Assembly: GCF_030409555.1 (NCBI RefSeq)
Contig: NZ_JAUFPU010000023.1
Coordinates: 1-64,000 of the forward strand
Reading direction: 5' to 3'
Length of the DNA stretch: 64,000 nucleotides
From: Chitinimonas viridis
GTDB lineage: Bacteria; Pseudomonadota; Gammaproteobacteria; Burkholderiales; Chitinimonadaceae
The notes beneath the pieces were generated by a model. The model ran no database searches, was not told the DNA's origin, and saw only the letters and a program-made list of their open reading frames with translations. Within the stretch, counting starts at the first letter, position 1. Every line of letters begins with the position of its first letter. A program made the position numbers and the translations under genes. This document shows, piece by piece, positions 17,759 through 26,331 of this stretch.

Positions 17759-18343
17759 ATGAGCACACCAACACTCGTACTCGGCTCCACCTCGCGCTAT
17801 AGGCGCGAGCTGCTCAGCCGCCTGGGCCTGCCATTCGAAGTCGCCGCACCGGATTGCGACGAAACCCCCCTTGCCGGTGAGACTGCCGCCGAAACAGCGA
17901 CCCGCCTGGCCAGAATCAAGGCGCAATCGCTGACCGGCCGCTATCCCAATGCCCTTATCATCGGTTCGGATCAGGTTGCGCTGCTGCATGGCGAACAGCT
18001 GGGCAAGCCCGGCAATTTTGAACGCGCCTTCGTGCAGCTGAGTGCCATGCGCGGCCAGACCCTGGTGTTCCATACCGCCCTGGCCCTGCACAATAGCGCC
18101 AGCGGCCGCACCCAGGAGATCGTCGTCCCCTGGCAAGTCAGCATGCGCGATTATAGTGATGCCGAGATCACCCGCTATCTGGAGCGCGAACAGCCCTATG
18201 ACTGCGCCGGCAGCGCAAAGACTGAAGGCCTGGGCGTCGCCATGATAGACCGCATGGAAGGCAGCGACCCTGCTGCCATCATCGGCCTGCCGCTGATAGC
18301 GTTGTGCCACATGCTGCGCGAGGAAGGCTATCCACTGCTATGA
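17759..18343 (+). CDS. maf: Maf family nucleotide pyrophosphatase
   Basis: A 194-residue house-cleaning pyrophosphatase. LVLGSTSRYRRELLSRLGLP is the Maf N-terminal signature and IIGSDQVALL holds the catalytic Asp. The subgroup looks like the 7-methyl-GTP pyrophosphatase (YceF) branch, in keeping with yceD next door. Its stop codon overlaps the next gene's start (ATGA), so the two are coupled. Confidence 0.92.
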   Translation: MSTPTLVLGSTSRYRRELLSRLGLPFEVAAPDCDETPLAGETAAETATRLARIKAQSLTGRYPNALIIGSDQVALLHGEQLGKPGNFERAFVQLSAMRGQTLVFHTALALHNSASGRTQEIVVPWQVSMRDYSDAEITRYLEREQPYDCAGSAKTEGLGVAMIDRMEGSDPAAIIGLPLIALCHMLREEGYPLL

Positions 18344-19053
18344 AGGGCACACTCTATCTGGTACCGGCACCACTGGGAGAAGGCACGCTGGAGGCCATCC
18401 TGCCGCAGGACGTGCGGACCCTGGCCAATCGCATAGACCACTGGGTGGTGGAAAACGCCAAGACGGCACGCCGCTTCCTCAAGCTGTACGGCCCCGAGCG
18501 CGTCATAGCCGAGCTGAAGATGATGGAGCTGAATGAGCACAGCAAGGAGAGCGAGCTGGCTGCCCTGCTTGCCCCGCTGGAAGCCGGCCATGACGTGGGT
18601 GTCATCTCGGAAGCCGGCTGCCCCGGCGTGGCAGACCCAGGCGCCAACCTGGTCAGGCTAGCACATAGGCGCGGTATACGGGTTGTGCCGCTGGTGGGGC
18701 CATCCTCCATACTGCTGGCCCTGATGGCAGCAGGCGCCAGCGGCCAGCGCTTCCGCTTCCATGGCTACCTACCGGTTGAGACCGGCCCCAGGCAGGAGCG
18801 ACTACGCGAGCTGGAGCGAGATTCAAGCAGGTTCGACGAAGCCCAGCTGTTTATTGAAACGCCCTACCGCAACGACGCCATGGTGGATGCCATACTGCAA
18901 GCATGCAAACCGGCCACGCAACTGACCGTGGCACGCGACTTGAGCTGCAATGATGAACTCATCGTGTCGCAAACACTCAGCAGCTGGAAGTCACAGGTCA
19001 GGCCAGACCTGAAGAAAAGACCGGCCATGTTCGTACTTTATGCTGGTCGCTAG
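18340..19053 (+). CDS. Tetrapyrrole-methylase-fold SAM-dependent methyltransferase
   Basis: A 237-residue relative of RsmI, the 16S rRNA cytidine 2'-O-methyltransferase. GTLYLVPAPLG is the first strand and loop, GVISEAGCPGVADPG the SAM loop, and VPLVGPSSILLALMAAG follows. It lacks the extra C-terminal domain of RsmI (about 280 residues), so it is a shorter paralogue and rRNA specificity is not certain. It overlaps maf by 4 bases. Confidence 0.85.
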   Translation: MKGTLYLVPAPLGEGTLEAILPQDVRTLANRIDHWVVENAKTARRFLKLYGPERVIAELKMMELNEHSKESELAALLAPLEAGHDVGVISEAGCPGVADPGANLVRLAHRRGIRVVPLVGPSSILLALMAAGASGQRFRFHGYLPVETGPRQERLRELERDSSRFDEAQLFIETPYRNDAMVDAILQACKPATQLTVARDLSCNDELIVSQTLSSWKSQVRPDLKKRPAMFVLYAGR

Positions 19054-19187
19054 GTGAATGCCGCAGACAAAACCCTGCTGGCATGGCTGCGCAAGCCTAC
19101 CGTGGCGACATGCACGCCTGCGCCCACGTACCTAGCCAGAACCGCCACGCGGTTTGTTGTCAGCCGCGCTGTAAATAAAGGATAGCC

Positions 19188-19478
19188 ATGCCACTCCTGA
19201 TCCTGACCCTGCTGATGCTGACCTGTGTGGTCTACCTAGCACTCTGCTACAACCGCCTGGTCGCTGCCCGACACGTCATCGCAGCCCTGCGCGCCGAGCT
19301 GGATAGCATGACCCTGCGCAGAGAGAGCGACCCCACAACCTTTGATGGCAACACCTGGGCGGATAGGCTCAATACTCACGATGCCGCCGTCCGCCTCTAC
19401 AACCTCGACATAGCCCAGTTTCCCGCCGTGCTGGTGGCCAAGCTCTGCCGTTTTGAGCCTGCTGCCACCTACGACTAA
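19188..19478 (+). CDS. Miniature LemA-like membrane protein
   Basis: A 96-residue protein with AAAGGA ahead of its ATG. Residues 1-18 form one transmembrane helix, followed by CYNRLVAARHVIAALRAELD, matching the start of LemA proteins (YN-x-Leu-Val...). The C-terminal RLYNLDIAQFPAVLVAKLCR matches the last LemA helix (YN...FP...gF). The roughly 90 residues that normally lie between are missing, with no frameshift visible. It is either an internally shortened LemA or a convergent small protein. It is followed 30 bp on by nadE. Confidence 0.6.
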   Translation: MPLLILTLLMLTCVVYLALCYNRLVAARHVIAALRAELDSMTLRRESDPTTFDGNTWADRLNTHDAAVRLYNLDIAQFPAVLVAKLCRFEPAATYD

Positions 19479-19508
19479 GCTGCGCCCGCACCACTGCAAA
19501 GACTCACC

Positions 19509-21128
19509 ATGACCATGAAAATCGCCGTCGCCCAATTCAACGCCACCGTGGGCGATCTCGCCGGCAATACCGACCAGATCCTGCGCCTGATCAGCGAGGC
19601 CCGCGCAGCCCGTGCCGATGTCTTGCTGGTACCCGAACTGGCCATCGCCGGCTACCCGCCCGAGGATCTGCTGCTGCGGCCCAGCTTTTACCAGGCCTGC
19701 AACGAGCAGTTGGACAGACTGCTGGATGCCGCCGATGACGTCACGCTGATCGTGGGCCACCCGGTCATGCTGGGGCAGGAGCGCTTCAATGGTGTCACGG
19801 TGATGCGCGACGGCAACTTCCTGGCCCGTGGCCAGAAGATGGTACTGCCCAATAACGAAGTGTTCGATGAATGCCGCTACTTCACGCCCGGCGCCCTGCC
19901 CTGCGTTTATGAGCAAAGCTGCCACGACGGCAGCGTGGTCATGGTGGGTGTACCCATCTGCGAAGATATCTGGCATGTGGAGCCGGCCTCGGAAGCCGCC
20001 GACATGGGGGCACAGATTCTGCTGGTGCCCAATGCCTCGCCTTACCACGTGGGCAAGGACGATGTACGCCAGCAGATTGTGCGCCAGCGCATAGAGGAAA
20101 CCGGCCTGCCCATCGTCTATTGCAACTGGGTGGGTGGCCAGGATGAACTGGTATTCGACGGCGCCAGCTTCGCCATGAACCGGGCCGGCGAACTGGTGGC
20201 GCAGCTACCGCGCTTTGAATCGGCCACTGCCATGCTGAGCTTCAGCGACGGCGATATCGAACCCGGCGACATCGCCCCGACAGGCAGCGAAGCGGCCACG
20301 GTCTATCAGGCGCTGGTCGTCGCCACCCGCGATTACATCGTCAAGAACGGCTTCCCCGGCGCCATCATCGGCCTCTCGGGCGGCATCGACTCCGCCCTGA
20401 CCCTGGCCATCGCCGTGGATGCGCTAGGTGCCGACAAGGTGCGGGCGGTGATGATGCCCTCCCGCTACACCGCCCAGATCAGCCTGGACGACTCCCGCGA
20501 AATGATACGGCGACTGGGCGTGCAGTATGACGAGATCAGCATAGAGCCCATGTATGAAGCCTTCAGCACCGCCCTGGCGCCGCAGTTCGCCGGCTTGGCG
20601 CCAGATACGACCGAGGAAAACCTGCAGAGCCGCATACGCGGCGTGCTGCTGATGGCGCTATCGAACAAGACCGGCAGGCTGGTCCTAACGACCGGTAACA
20701 AGTCGGAGATGACCACCGGTTACGCCACCCTCTACGGCGATATGGCCGGCGGTTATGCTGTGCTCAAGGATATCGCCAAGACGCTGGTCTATCGCCTCAG
20801 CCAGTACCGCAACAGCGTGTCCGACATCATCCCCGACCGCATCATTACCCGCCCCCCTTCGGCCGAGCTGCGCGACAACCAGGTAGACCAGGACAGCCTG
20901 CCGCCCTATGACATCCTGGATGCCATCATGGCGCTCTATGTGGAAGAAAACCTGTCCATGGCCGACATCATCGCCCGAGGCTACAGCGAGGCCGATGTAT
21001 TGCGCGTGGTGAAACTACTCAAGATCAACGAGTATAAGCGCCGCCAGGCCGCCATCGGCGCCCGCATAACACCCCGCGGGTTTGGGCGTGACTGGCGTTA
21101 TCCGGTGACGAATCGGTTCTTGCGCTGA
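19509..21128 (+). CDS. nadE: Glutamine-dependent NAD+ synthase
   Basis: A 539-residue two-domain enzyme. The N-terminal nitrilase-type glutaminase has Glu43 (VPELAIAGYPPEDLL), Lys110 (GQKMVLPNNEV) and Cys151 (VPICEDIWHV). The C-terminal ATP-pyrophosphatase domain has SGGIDSALTLAIAVDALG and TTGNKSEMTTGYATLYGD. It amidates nicotinic acid adenine dinucleotide to NAD+. A second ATG lies two codons in. A bidirectional terminator follows. Confidence 0.97.
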   Translation: MTMKIAVAQFNATVGDLAGNTDQILRLISEARAARADVLLVPELAIAGYPPEDLLLRPSFYQACNEQLDRLLDAADDVTLIVGHPVMLGQERFNGVTVMRDGNFLARGQKMVLPNNEVFDECRYFTPGALPCVYEQSCHDGSVVMVGVPICEDIWHVEPASEAADMGAQILLVPNASPYHVGKDDVRQQIVRQRIEETGLPIVYCNWVGGQDELVFDGASFAMNRAGELVAQLPRFESATAMLSFSDGDIEPGDIAPTGSEAATVYQALVVATRDYIVKNGFPGAIIGLSGGIDSALTLAIAVDALGADKVRAVMMPSRYTAQISLDDSREMIRRLGVQYDEISIEPMYEAFSTALAPQFAGLAPDTTEENLQSRIRGVLLMALSNKTGRLVLTTGNKSEMTTGYATLYGDMAGGYAVLKDIAKTLVYRLSQYRNSVSDIIPDRIITRPPSAELRDNQVDQDSLPPYDILDAIMALYVEENLSMADIIARGYSEADVLRVVKLLKINEYKRRQAAIGARITPRGFGRDWRYPVTNRFLR

Positions 21129-21163
21129 CCCGCACGCCTACGGCAAGCACCGGCGGACAAATA

Positions 21164-21196
21164 AAAAACACCCCGAACGATGTTCGGGGTGTTTTT
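21164..21196. terminator. Bidirectional terminator between nadE and the TonB receptor gene
   Basis: ACACCCCGAAC (21168-21178), loop GAT, GTTCGGGGTGT (21182-21192), with A residues before and T residues after, works in both directions between these convergent genes. Confidence 0.92.
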
Positions 21197-21241
21197 ATCG
21201 CTAAGTTACCGCGCGTACAAGCAACTACAGCTTAACTTCGC

Positions 21242-24007
21242 TTAGAAGAACTTATAGCTGGCGTTCAAGTAAACGAAACGGGCTCGCGGATCGTACAGGC
21301 TGATGTCATAACCATATTGGAACTGGTTGCTGACGGGCACGAAGATCGGTGGATCGCGATCAAACAGGTTCTTCACACCCAGGCCCAGCTTCAGACCCTT
21401 GATGCCGCTATAGGCAAGGTTCAGGTCGTAGATAGCTTGGCTAGGCACGAAGACTTTGTCACCGTTCAGATCGTTACCAGCCTCGTAGCGCTTGTAGAAA
21501 TTCTGAGCGATGCCAGCAGCCCAAGGGCCAGTCGACCAGTTAGCTGCCAGAACATGCTTCCAGCGCAGCACCACGCCGCCCTGATCAGCATCCAGCACAG
21601 GATTGCCGTCCGGCTCAACAATGGTACCAACCTTGTGCGACAGGAAACCGCCAGGGCTGGTCTGGTCGAACTTGGACATATAAGTACCGTTCAACGCCAC
21701 TTCGATACGGCCGAAGCTGAAGTTGTCACGGTAGGCCAGGTCCAGGTCAACGCCGCTAACCTTGGCGCTACCGACGTTTGCCAGCGTCTGAACGATGCTC
21801 TGTACGTCGCCGTTGGCATCCAGCGTCACCTTGCCAGCGTAGGCAGAATCACCCTTCAGGAAGCCAGCAACGGTTTCCTGTGCCGACGGTGTCGACAGGA
21901 TATCTTCCACCTTCACGTTCCACAGATCCACACCGATGGTGAACTTGGAGTTCGGCGAGAACTGGAAACCGACCGACGACTGGTCTGATTCTTCAGGACG
22001 CAGGTTGGGATTACCGCCAGTCAGCGAATTGACCTGCACATCCTCGTAGACCTTGCCGTCCTTGGGGTTCTTGTAGGTGAACTGCTCGGAGGTACCCAAC
22101 GACTGAGGCCGCCACAGGTCGGTCAGGGTAGGTGCACGGAAGCCCGTACCGGCCGAAGCACGGACCATGAAGGCGCGTGTCGGATTCCAGCGCAGAGATG
22201 CCTTGTAATTGTTGGCGGAACCCACGTCGTTGTATCGGTCATTACGGATCGACAGGTTGGCTTCCAAGTTGGAGAGCACTGGCACAACCACTTCACCGAA
22301 GAATGCGCGCACATTACGGTCGCGGTTCACCGGTGGCACACTGCCGCCTAGGCCAGCAATATCACCAGTCTCAAGCGCCGCGCTGGGGCGAGTGATGTAC
22401 TCTTCCTTACGATGCTGGAAGCCAGCCGCGTACTGCACCGGACGATCGCCCAGATCGAACAGGTCACCCGAGATCTTGCCGTCGAACACATCGCTGGTAG
22501 ATTCGGCGCTCAGGCTTGGGCCCACGTAGGCAGCACCCTTCAGTGCCGACAGCACGCTGGCATTGCCTATACCATCCGGCGCCCAGGGGTTCCAAGAGTT
22601 GGTGTCATTGATGATCTTGGCGTACGCCACTTGCGAGAAGTAGCCATCGGTAACGCGCGAATTGGTCTCGCTCTTGTTAACCGAGTAAGCAACTTCAAAG
22701 TCCTGGCTGGCAAAGTTGCCGCGCAGACCCGCCACCAGGCGCGACTGCTCAGACTTATCTTCGCCCTTACGGCCACCGAAGCCCAGGGTACGGGAGGTCA
22801 CAGCCAGCGTCTGACCAACCAAAGCACCGGCACCAATGGAATTCAGGTAGTCCGCAGCGATGTGGTAGTTGGGGTTGCTCGGTTTCATCAGCAGCGCAGC
22901 ATCCACGCCCTGAGCCGCAAACAGCGAGTCGGTTACCAGGAAGCTGTTACGCACTGGGTTGGCCTGGAAGCTCTGCTTCACCACGCTTTCCGACCACAGC
23001 GCATCGCCGAAGAAGCTCAAGTTCTCGCCCAGCTTCGCCGAGAAGTTGGCAGCAAAGTTGGTCAGCTCACGATCCGGCACCAGGCCGACATCAGGCGCGC
23101 TGTCATAGGCGCAGTATGGTCCGCCCTTGCTGGTGGTACCTGCATTGAACATCTGAATGGAGGCGCACTTGCCACCGACAGCAGCAGGGTTACCGTAACC
23201 CGAAGCTGGCGAGGTTCCCCACAGGGTAGGATGGCGATCACCATTCACCCATACACCTTCGATATTCCCTTGGCCTGTGGCACCGTTGGTGAAGTAGGGC
23301 AGGACGTTACCGCTCTTGGCAAACTCACGGTCCTTGGCCTTCAGTACATCTTCTTTTTCGTAGGAGCCTGCAACAGTGATGTTGAAGCCATGATCGTCCA
23401 GGCTACCGAAACCTGCCACGATCGAGTACTTCTCGCTGTCGCCGCCGCCATCACGCGTTGCCTGGCCAGCCTGAGCACCGAGCTCAACACCCTTGAAGTT
23501 CTTCGACAGGATGAAGTTGACCACACCGGCGATGGCATCCGAGCCATAAACGCCCGATGCGCCATCCTTCAACACTTCCACGCGCTCAATGGCGGAAAGC
23601 GGAATGGAGTTCACGTTAACAGTGGCACCGCCACCGCCAGCAAAGGCAGCAACGCGACGACCGTTAACCAGCACCAGGGTGCGATCACTATCAAGACCAC
23701 GCAGAGAGATCGAGGACAAACCGTAAGTCGAGGAACCTGCGCCCGTCGAGTTGGTCGTACCGCCGGCAGAGGAGATGGCGGAAATCGACGCCAGCAATTG
23801 CTCAGTGCTGGTGGCGCCACTACGAGAAATTTCTTCCTTGGTCATCACCTGAACAGGCAGGCTACCTTGGTTGGCACGACGCTTGATGCTCGAGCCGGTG
23901 ATTTCGATCTTCTCGGTACTCGAGGCTTCTTCTGCGGCATGGGCAAAGCCGACCGAAGTGGCAATACCAATCATCCCGATCGCATAAGCGAGCTGCTTGA
24001 TCCTCAT
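21242..24007 (-). CDS. TonB-dependent outer-membrane receptor
   Basis: A 921-residue receptor. The ATG at 24007 has GGGAG upstream and opens a signal peptide ending near FAHA. A plug domain follows (KIEITGSSIKRRANQG, SISLRGLDSDRTLVLVNGRR, ERVEVLKDGASGVYGSDAIA), then a long beta-barrel closing with VYLNASYKFF, the outer-membrane beta-signal with terminal Phe. Such receptors import substrates using TonB-ExbBD energy. The substrate is not evident: no siderophore or sugar genes are adjacent. Its coding sequence looks somewhat less GC-rich than the neighbours. Confidence 0.92.
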   Translation of the reverse strand: MRIKQLAYAIGMIGIATSVGFAHAAEEASSTEKIEITGSSIKRRANQGSLPVQVMTKEEISRSGATSTEQLLASISAISSAGGTTNSTGAGSSTYGLSSISLRGLDSDRTLVLVNGRRVAAFAGGGGATVNVNSIPLSAIERVEVLKDGASGVYGSDAIAGVVNFILSKNFKGVELGAQAGQATRDGGGDSEKYSIVAGFGSLDDHGFNITVAGSYEKEDVLKAKDREFAKSGNVLPYFTNGATGQGNIEGVWVNGDRHPTLWGTSPASGYGNPAAVGGKCASIQMFNAGTTSKGGPYCAYDSAPDVGLVPDRELTNFAANFSAKLGENLSFFGDALWSESVVKQSFQANPVRNSFLVTDSLFAAQGVDAALLMKPSNPNYHIAADYLNSIGAGALVGQTLAVTSRTLGFGGRKGEDKSEQSRLVAGLRGNFASQDFEVAYSVNKSETNSRVTDGYFSQVAYAKIINDTNSWNPWAPDGIGNASVLSALKGAAYVGPSLSAESTSDVFDGKISGDLFDLGDRPVQYAAGFQHRKEEYITRPSAALETGDIAGLGGSVPPVNRDRNVRAFFGEVVVPVLSNLEANLSIRNDRYNDVGSANNYKASLRWNPTRAFMVRASAGTGFRAPTLTDLWRPQSLGTSEQFTYKNPKDGKVYEDVQVNSLTGGNPNLRPEESDQSSVGFQFSPNSKFTIGVDLWNVKVEDILSTPSAQETVAGFLKGDSAYAGKVTLDANGDVQSIVQTLANVGSAKVSGVDLDLAYRDNFSFGRIEVALNGTYMSKFDQTSPGGFLSHKVGTIVEPDGNPVLDADQGGVVLRWKHVLAANWSTGPWAAGIAQNFYKRYEAGNDLNGDKVFVPSQAIYDLNLAYSGIKGLKLGLGVKNLFDRDPPIFVPVSNQFQYGYDISLYDPRARFVYLNASYKFF

Positions 24008-24293
24008 TAGAGTGATCTCCCGAATCAATAGTGGTCAGTTAGTGTGATCCCGACTGCCTGACCGCTCTTGTCGGCCTGGCTGCCAGCATCCTGATGTGCT
24101 GGTACGCACTATTCCGTCGAGCCGCGAACACAGGGTAGCAGCCCGGGAATTGGGGATGATCGTCTTACAAGTTGTCGTGCGGGGCAATTCTTCTATACGT
24201 ATTTGCAACAACACTGCTCAGAATGTTGGGCTGCTACGACAGTATCAGGGAAAACCGACACAGACGGCCGGTTCCCGATTGGCTGGCGACCGC
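24008..24293. other. Non-coding gap upstream of the TonB receptor gene
   Basis: These 286 bases hold the receptor gene's promoter and leader and the 3' flank of the response-regulator gene. I see no open frame with a ribosome site, no clear -35/-10 pair, no riboswitch fold I recognise and no terminator. Confidence 0.5.
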
Positions 24294-25370
24294 CTACGCG
24301 GTAGGCGTGCTCGCCAAGGCCAGCAACGGCTGCAGGCTCTCCAGCAGCCGTGGCAATTGTGGCTGCACCAGCGCCTCCTTGCCTTGCGCTATCAGGGCCA
24401 GCGCCTCTGCCACTGTCATGTCCGATGGCTGGGTCGAGCCTTCTGCCACGGGCTGAACCACACCTGCCCGCTTGCGAGCCAGCCGGAGCTGGGCCAGCCC
24501 CAGCATGCCGTCAAAGTCGGCCAGGCCGTCCTGCACCGAGTTGGCCAGAGCGATACTGGCAGTGATGCGCAGTGATTGGCCACGGAAATTGACCTTGGCT
24601 GCCGCAATCGTCTCCTTGAGGCGTTCGGCGTAAATGGTCGCACCGCTGAAATTGGCGTACAGCATCACGGCAAAGCAAGGGCCGTCCAGGCGTGCCAATG
24701 TCTCTTCCTTGCGCAGCTTGCCCGCCACCAGCTTGGCTACCAGATTGATCAACTGGCCTGCCGCCGCCTCGCCCAGCTCCCCTGTCACCTCGTCAAACTT
24801 ATCCAGCTCAAACAGCACCAGCGTGGTTTCGCCATGGTAGCGGGCCGCATGCGCCATGGCCTTGTCGCCCTCGACATGCAGCATGTGCTCGGTCGCCAGC
24901 CCGGTCTGGGCGTCGGTGGTAGCAGTACGTGCCTGCGACTCCTCCGTGGCCCGCAGCTCGCGCGCGGTGCGGGCCAGCTTGGCCGCGGCCGATACCCGCG
25001 CCAGCATTTCGGCGCGATCGGTCGATTTGGTCACGAAGTCATTAGCGCCACGCTCCAGGGCCTGCTGCTTGACCTCCAGATCTTCCTCTCCCGAGATGAC
25101 GATGACCGGCGTATTCTTGATGCGGGCATCCTGGGATTTACGCACCCGCCCCAGCAGCCCGAAGCCATCGAGCTTGGGCATGCTGAGATCGGTCATCATC
25201 ACCAGTATCTCGGGGTCTGCCTCAAGGCGCGACCAGCCCGCCTCGCCATCAGCCTCTTCGACGATGTCGAACTGTGTGGAAAGATGCTTCTTGACCGTTG
25301 CACGAACGATACGGGAGTCGTCCACCACCAGGATGCGTGGCATGTTGGAAGTGATGTCAGTTTGGCTCAT
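24294..25370 (-). CDS. Response regulator with degenerate GGDEF domain
   Basis: A 358-residue cytoplasmic protein. Residues 11-130 are a complete receiver: Asp17/Asp18 (VVDDS), phospho-acceptor Asp61 (MMTDLSMPKLDGFG), Ser in VISGEED and Lys115. A GGDEF-type domain follows from about 150 (TDAQTGLATEHM, LVLFELDKFDEV), but the signature that should read GGDEF is DGPCF (229-233). Diguanylate cyclase activity is therefore unlikely; a c-di-GMP-independent or regulatory role is inferred. No kinase is adjacent. A Leu/Ala-rich tail follows from about 320. Confidence 0.88.
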   Translation of the reverse strand: MSQTDITSNMPRILVVDDSRIVRATVKKHLSTQFDIVEEADGEAGWSRLEADPEILVMMTDLSMPKLDGFGLLGRVRKSQDARIKNTPVIVISGEEDLEVKQQALERGANDFVTKSTDRAEMLARVSAAAKLARTARELRATEESQARTATTDAQTGLATEHMLHVEGDKAMAHAARYHGETTLVLFELDKFDEVTGELGEAAAGQLINLVAKLVAGKLRKEETLARLDGPCFAVMLYANFSGATIYAERLKETIAAAKVNFRGQSLRITASIALANSVQDGLADFDGMLGLAQLRLARKRAGVVQPVAEGSTQPSDMTVAEALALIAQGKEALVQPQLPRLLESLQPLLALASTPTA

Positions 25371-25646
25371 GGCGCAGGTAAGGGCTGGTCTGGATGCCCC
25401 ATTCTATATCACCAGTCTACTCAGCCTGTCGATCAACTCACATTGCGATGCCGCAGGGGTTTTGATAAAACGAGGTATGGTCACCGCTGGTACTGCTTCA
25501 TCTTCCCGATGCTTGTGCCAGCAGTTCAGCATAGCGCCCAAGCCCCGCTATGTGATTGCCCGATGCAGCGCGGTCGGGCTGCCATATACACCCAGCACTA
25601 GGACCAGGGCCGCGCAGCAAGTCGGTGAACAGACTCCGAGTCCATC
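25371..25646. other. Intergenic region, divergent
   Basis: These 276 bases separate the response-regulator gene (minus strand) from the 111-residue gene (plus strand). They must hold both promoters, but I see no convincing boxes. Short frames here lack ribosome sites and family resemblance. Confidence 0.4.
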
Positions 25647-25982
25647 ATGCCTTTGCGCCATCACGTCCACTTGTCCGTCTACCCCCTAGGCAGCAGCGAG
25701 CCCTCCCGCGTGTTGTCGGCCATACGAGAAGCCTGGCTTAGCCCGGCCTGGGTCAACCGCCGCCAAGCTCGCGGTGCTTGGCTATTGGAGATCGCCATGG
25801 AGGCTGAGCTGCCTGAGGGCGAAGACCAGGCGGCCTTTACCCAACACATCTCCATCGCCATCTGGCGGCAACTAGGCCGCTACGTCAAAGTCGCCGTCGA
25901 GGCCACGGCCGAGGAATCGGACACCCCCAGCCATTGCGAGCTGGGGCGAGGTGACTATCTCAAGTTGATGCGTACCTCTTAG
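25647..25982 (+). CDS. Hypothetical protein, 111 residues
   Basis: A small soluble protein, MPLRHHVHLSVYPLGSSEPS onward, with no signal peptide or membrane segment. The middle is acidic (EAELPEGEDQAAF) and is followed by a likely amphipathic helix (HISIAIWRQLGRYVKVAVEA). I recognise no family. The ribosome site is weak. The stop TAG is made of the last two bases of a TTA flank and the first G of a palindromic mobile repeat, so the 3' end may have been changed by insertion. Confidence 0.55.
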   Translation: MPLRHHVHLSVYPLGSSEPSRVLSAIREAWLSPAWVNRRQARGAWLLEIAMEAELPEGEDQAAFTQHISIAIWRQLGRYVKVAVEATAEESDTPSHCELGRGDYLKLMRTS

Positions 25983-26247
25983 AGCCTGTTCAAGGTCTTT
26001 TCGCTACGTCGCTGATCTGGAAAATGGCCAGGCACAAGGCGTGGTGCGCGGGCAATAACAAGTTATTGCCAAGCGCCACAACGCAGTGAATGGTCGTTTT
26101 CCAGCTCAGCCCTACGGGTTCGCAGCCTTGCCGGCGAACGGCTGCGTTGCAAGCCGCTTACGGTACCCGTACCGCTGCGCGTCTTGCGCCTTGCCCTTCA
26201 TCCGGCAAAGCTGCGAACGACGTGGCGAAAAGGCCTTGGACAGGCTC
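25982..26247. mobile_element. 266-bp palindromic MITE-like element
   Basis: The 30-base ends (25982-26011 and 26218-26247) are inverted repeats matching at 27 of 30 positions and beginning GAGCCTGT. TTA flanks both sides (25979-25981 and 26248-26250), as a 3-bp target duplication. Inside are nested palindromes: GGCAATAAC-AA-GTTATTGCC (26051-26070), and a 17-base pair of arms at 26118-26134 and 26202-26218 with one mismatch. There is no coding capacity. Ends GAGCC with TNA duplication recall IS5/IS1031-group insertion sequences, so a non-autonomous derivative is inferred. Confidence 0.75.
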
Positions 26248-26250
26248 TTA

Positions 26251-26331
26251 GAGCCTGTTATGAACCCCGGTTGCCGTGGTGCGACCACTGCCGAGCGGGC
26301 GCCAGAGAGGCCTTGGGGTTCAAAACCACTC
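26251..26331. repeat. Second, shorter palindromic repeat abutting the MITE
   Basis: Directly after the shared TTA, the sequence again starts GAGCCTGTTATGAACCCC and ends with an imperfect inverted copy, GGGGTTCAAAACCACTC. A small internal hairpin GTGGTGCGACCAC is present. The right flank is not TTA, so this copy is older or truncated. It ends at the stop codon of the ceramidase-like gene. Confidence 0.55.

Noticed and set aside
22412-24010. A 532-codon open frame antisense to the TonB receptor
   Set aside because: No family likeness and the receptor frame explains the sequence fully.
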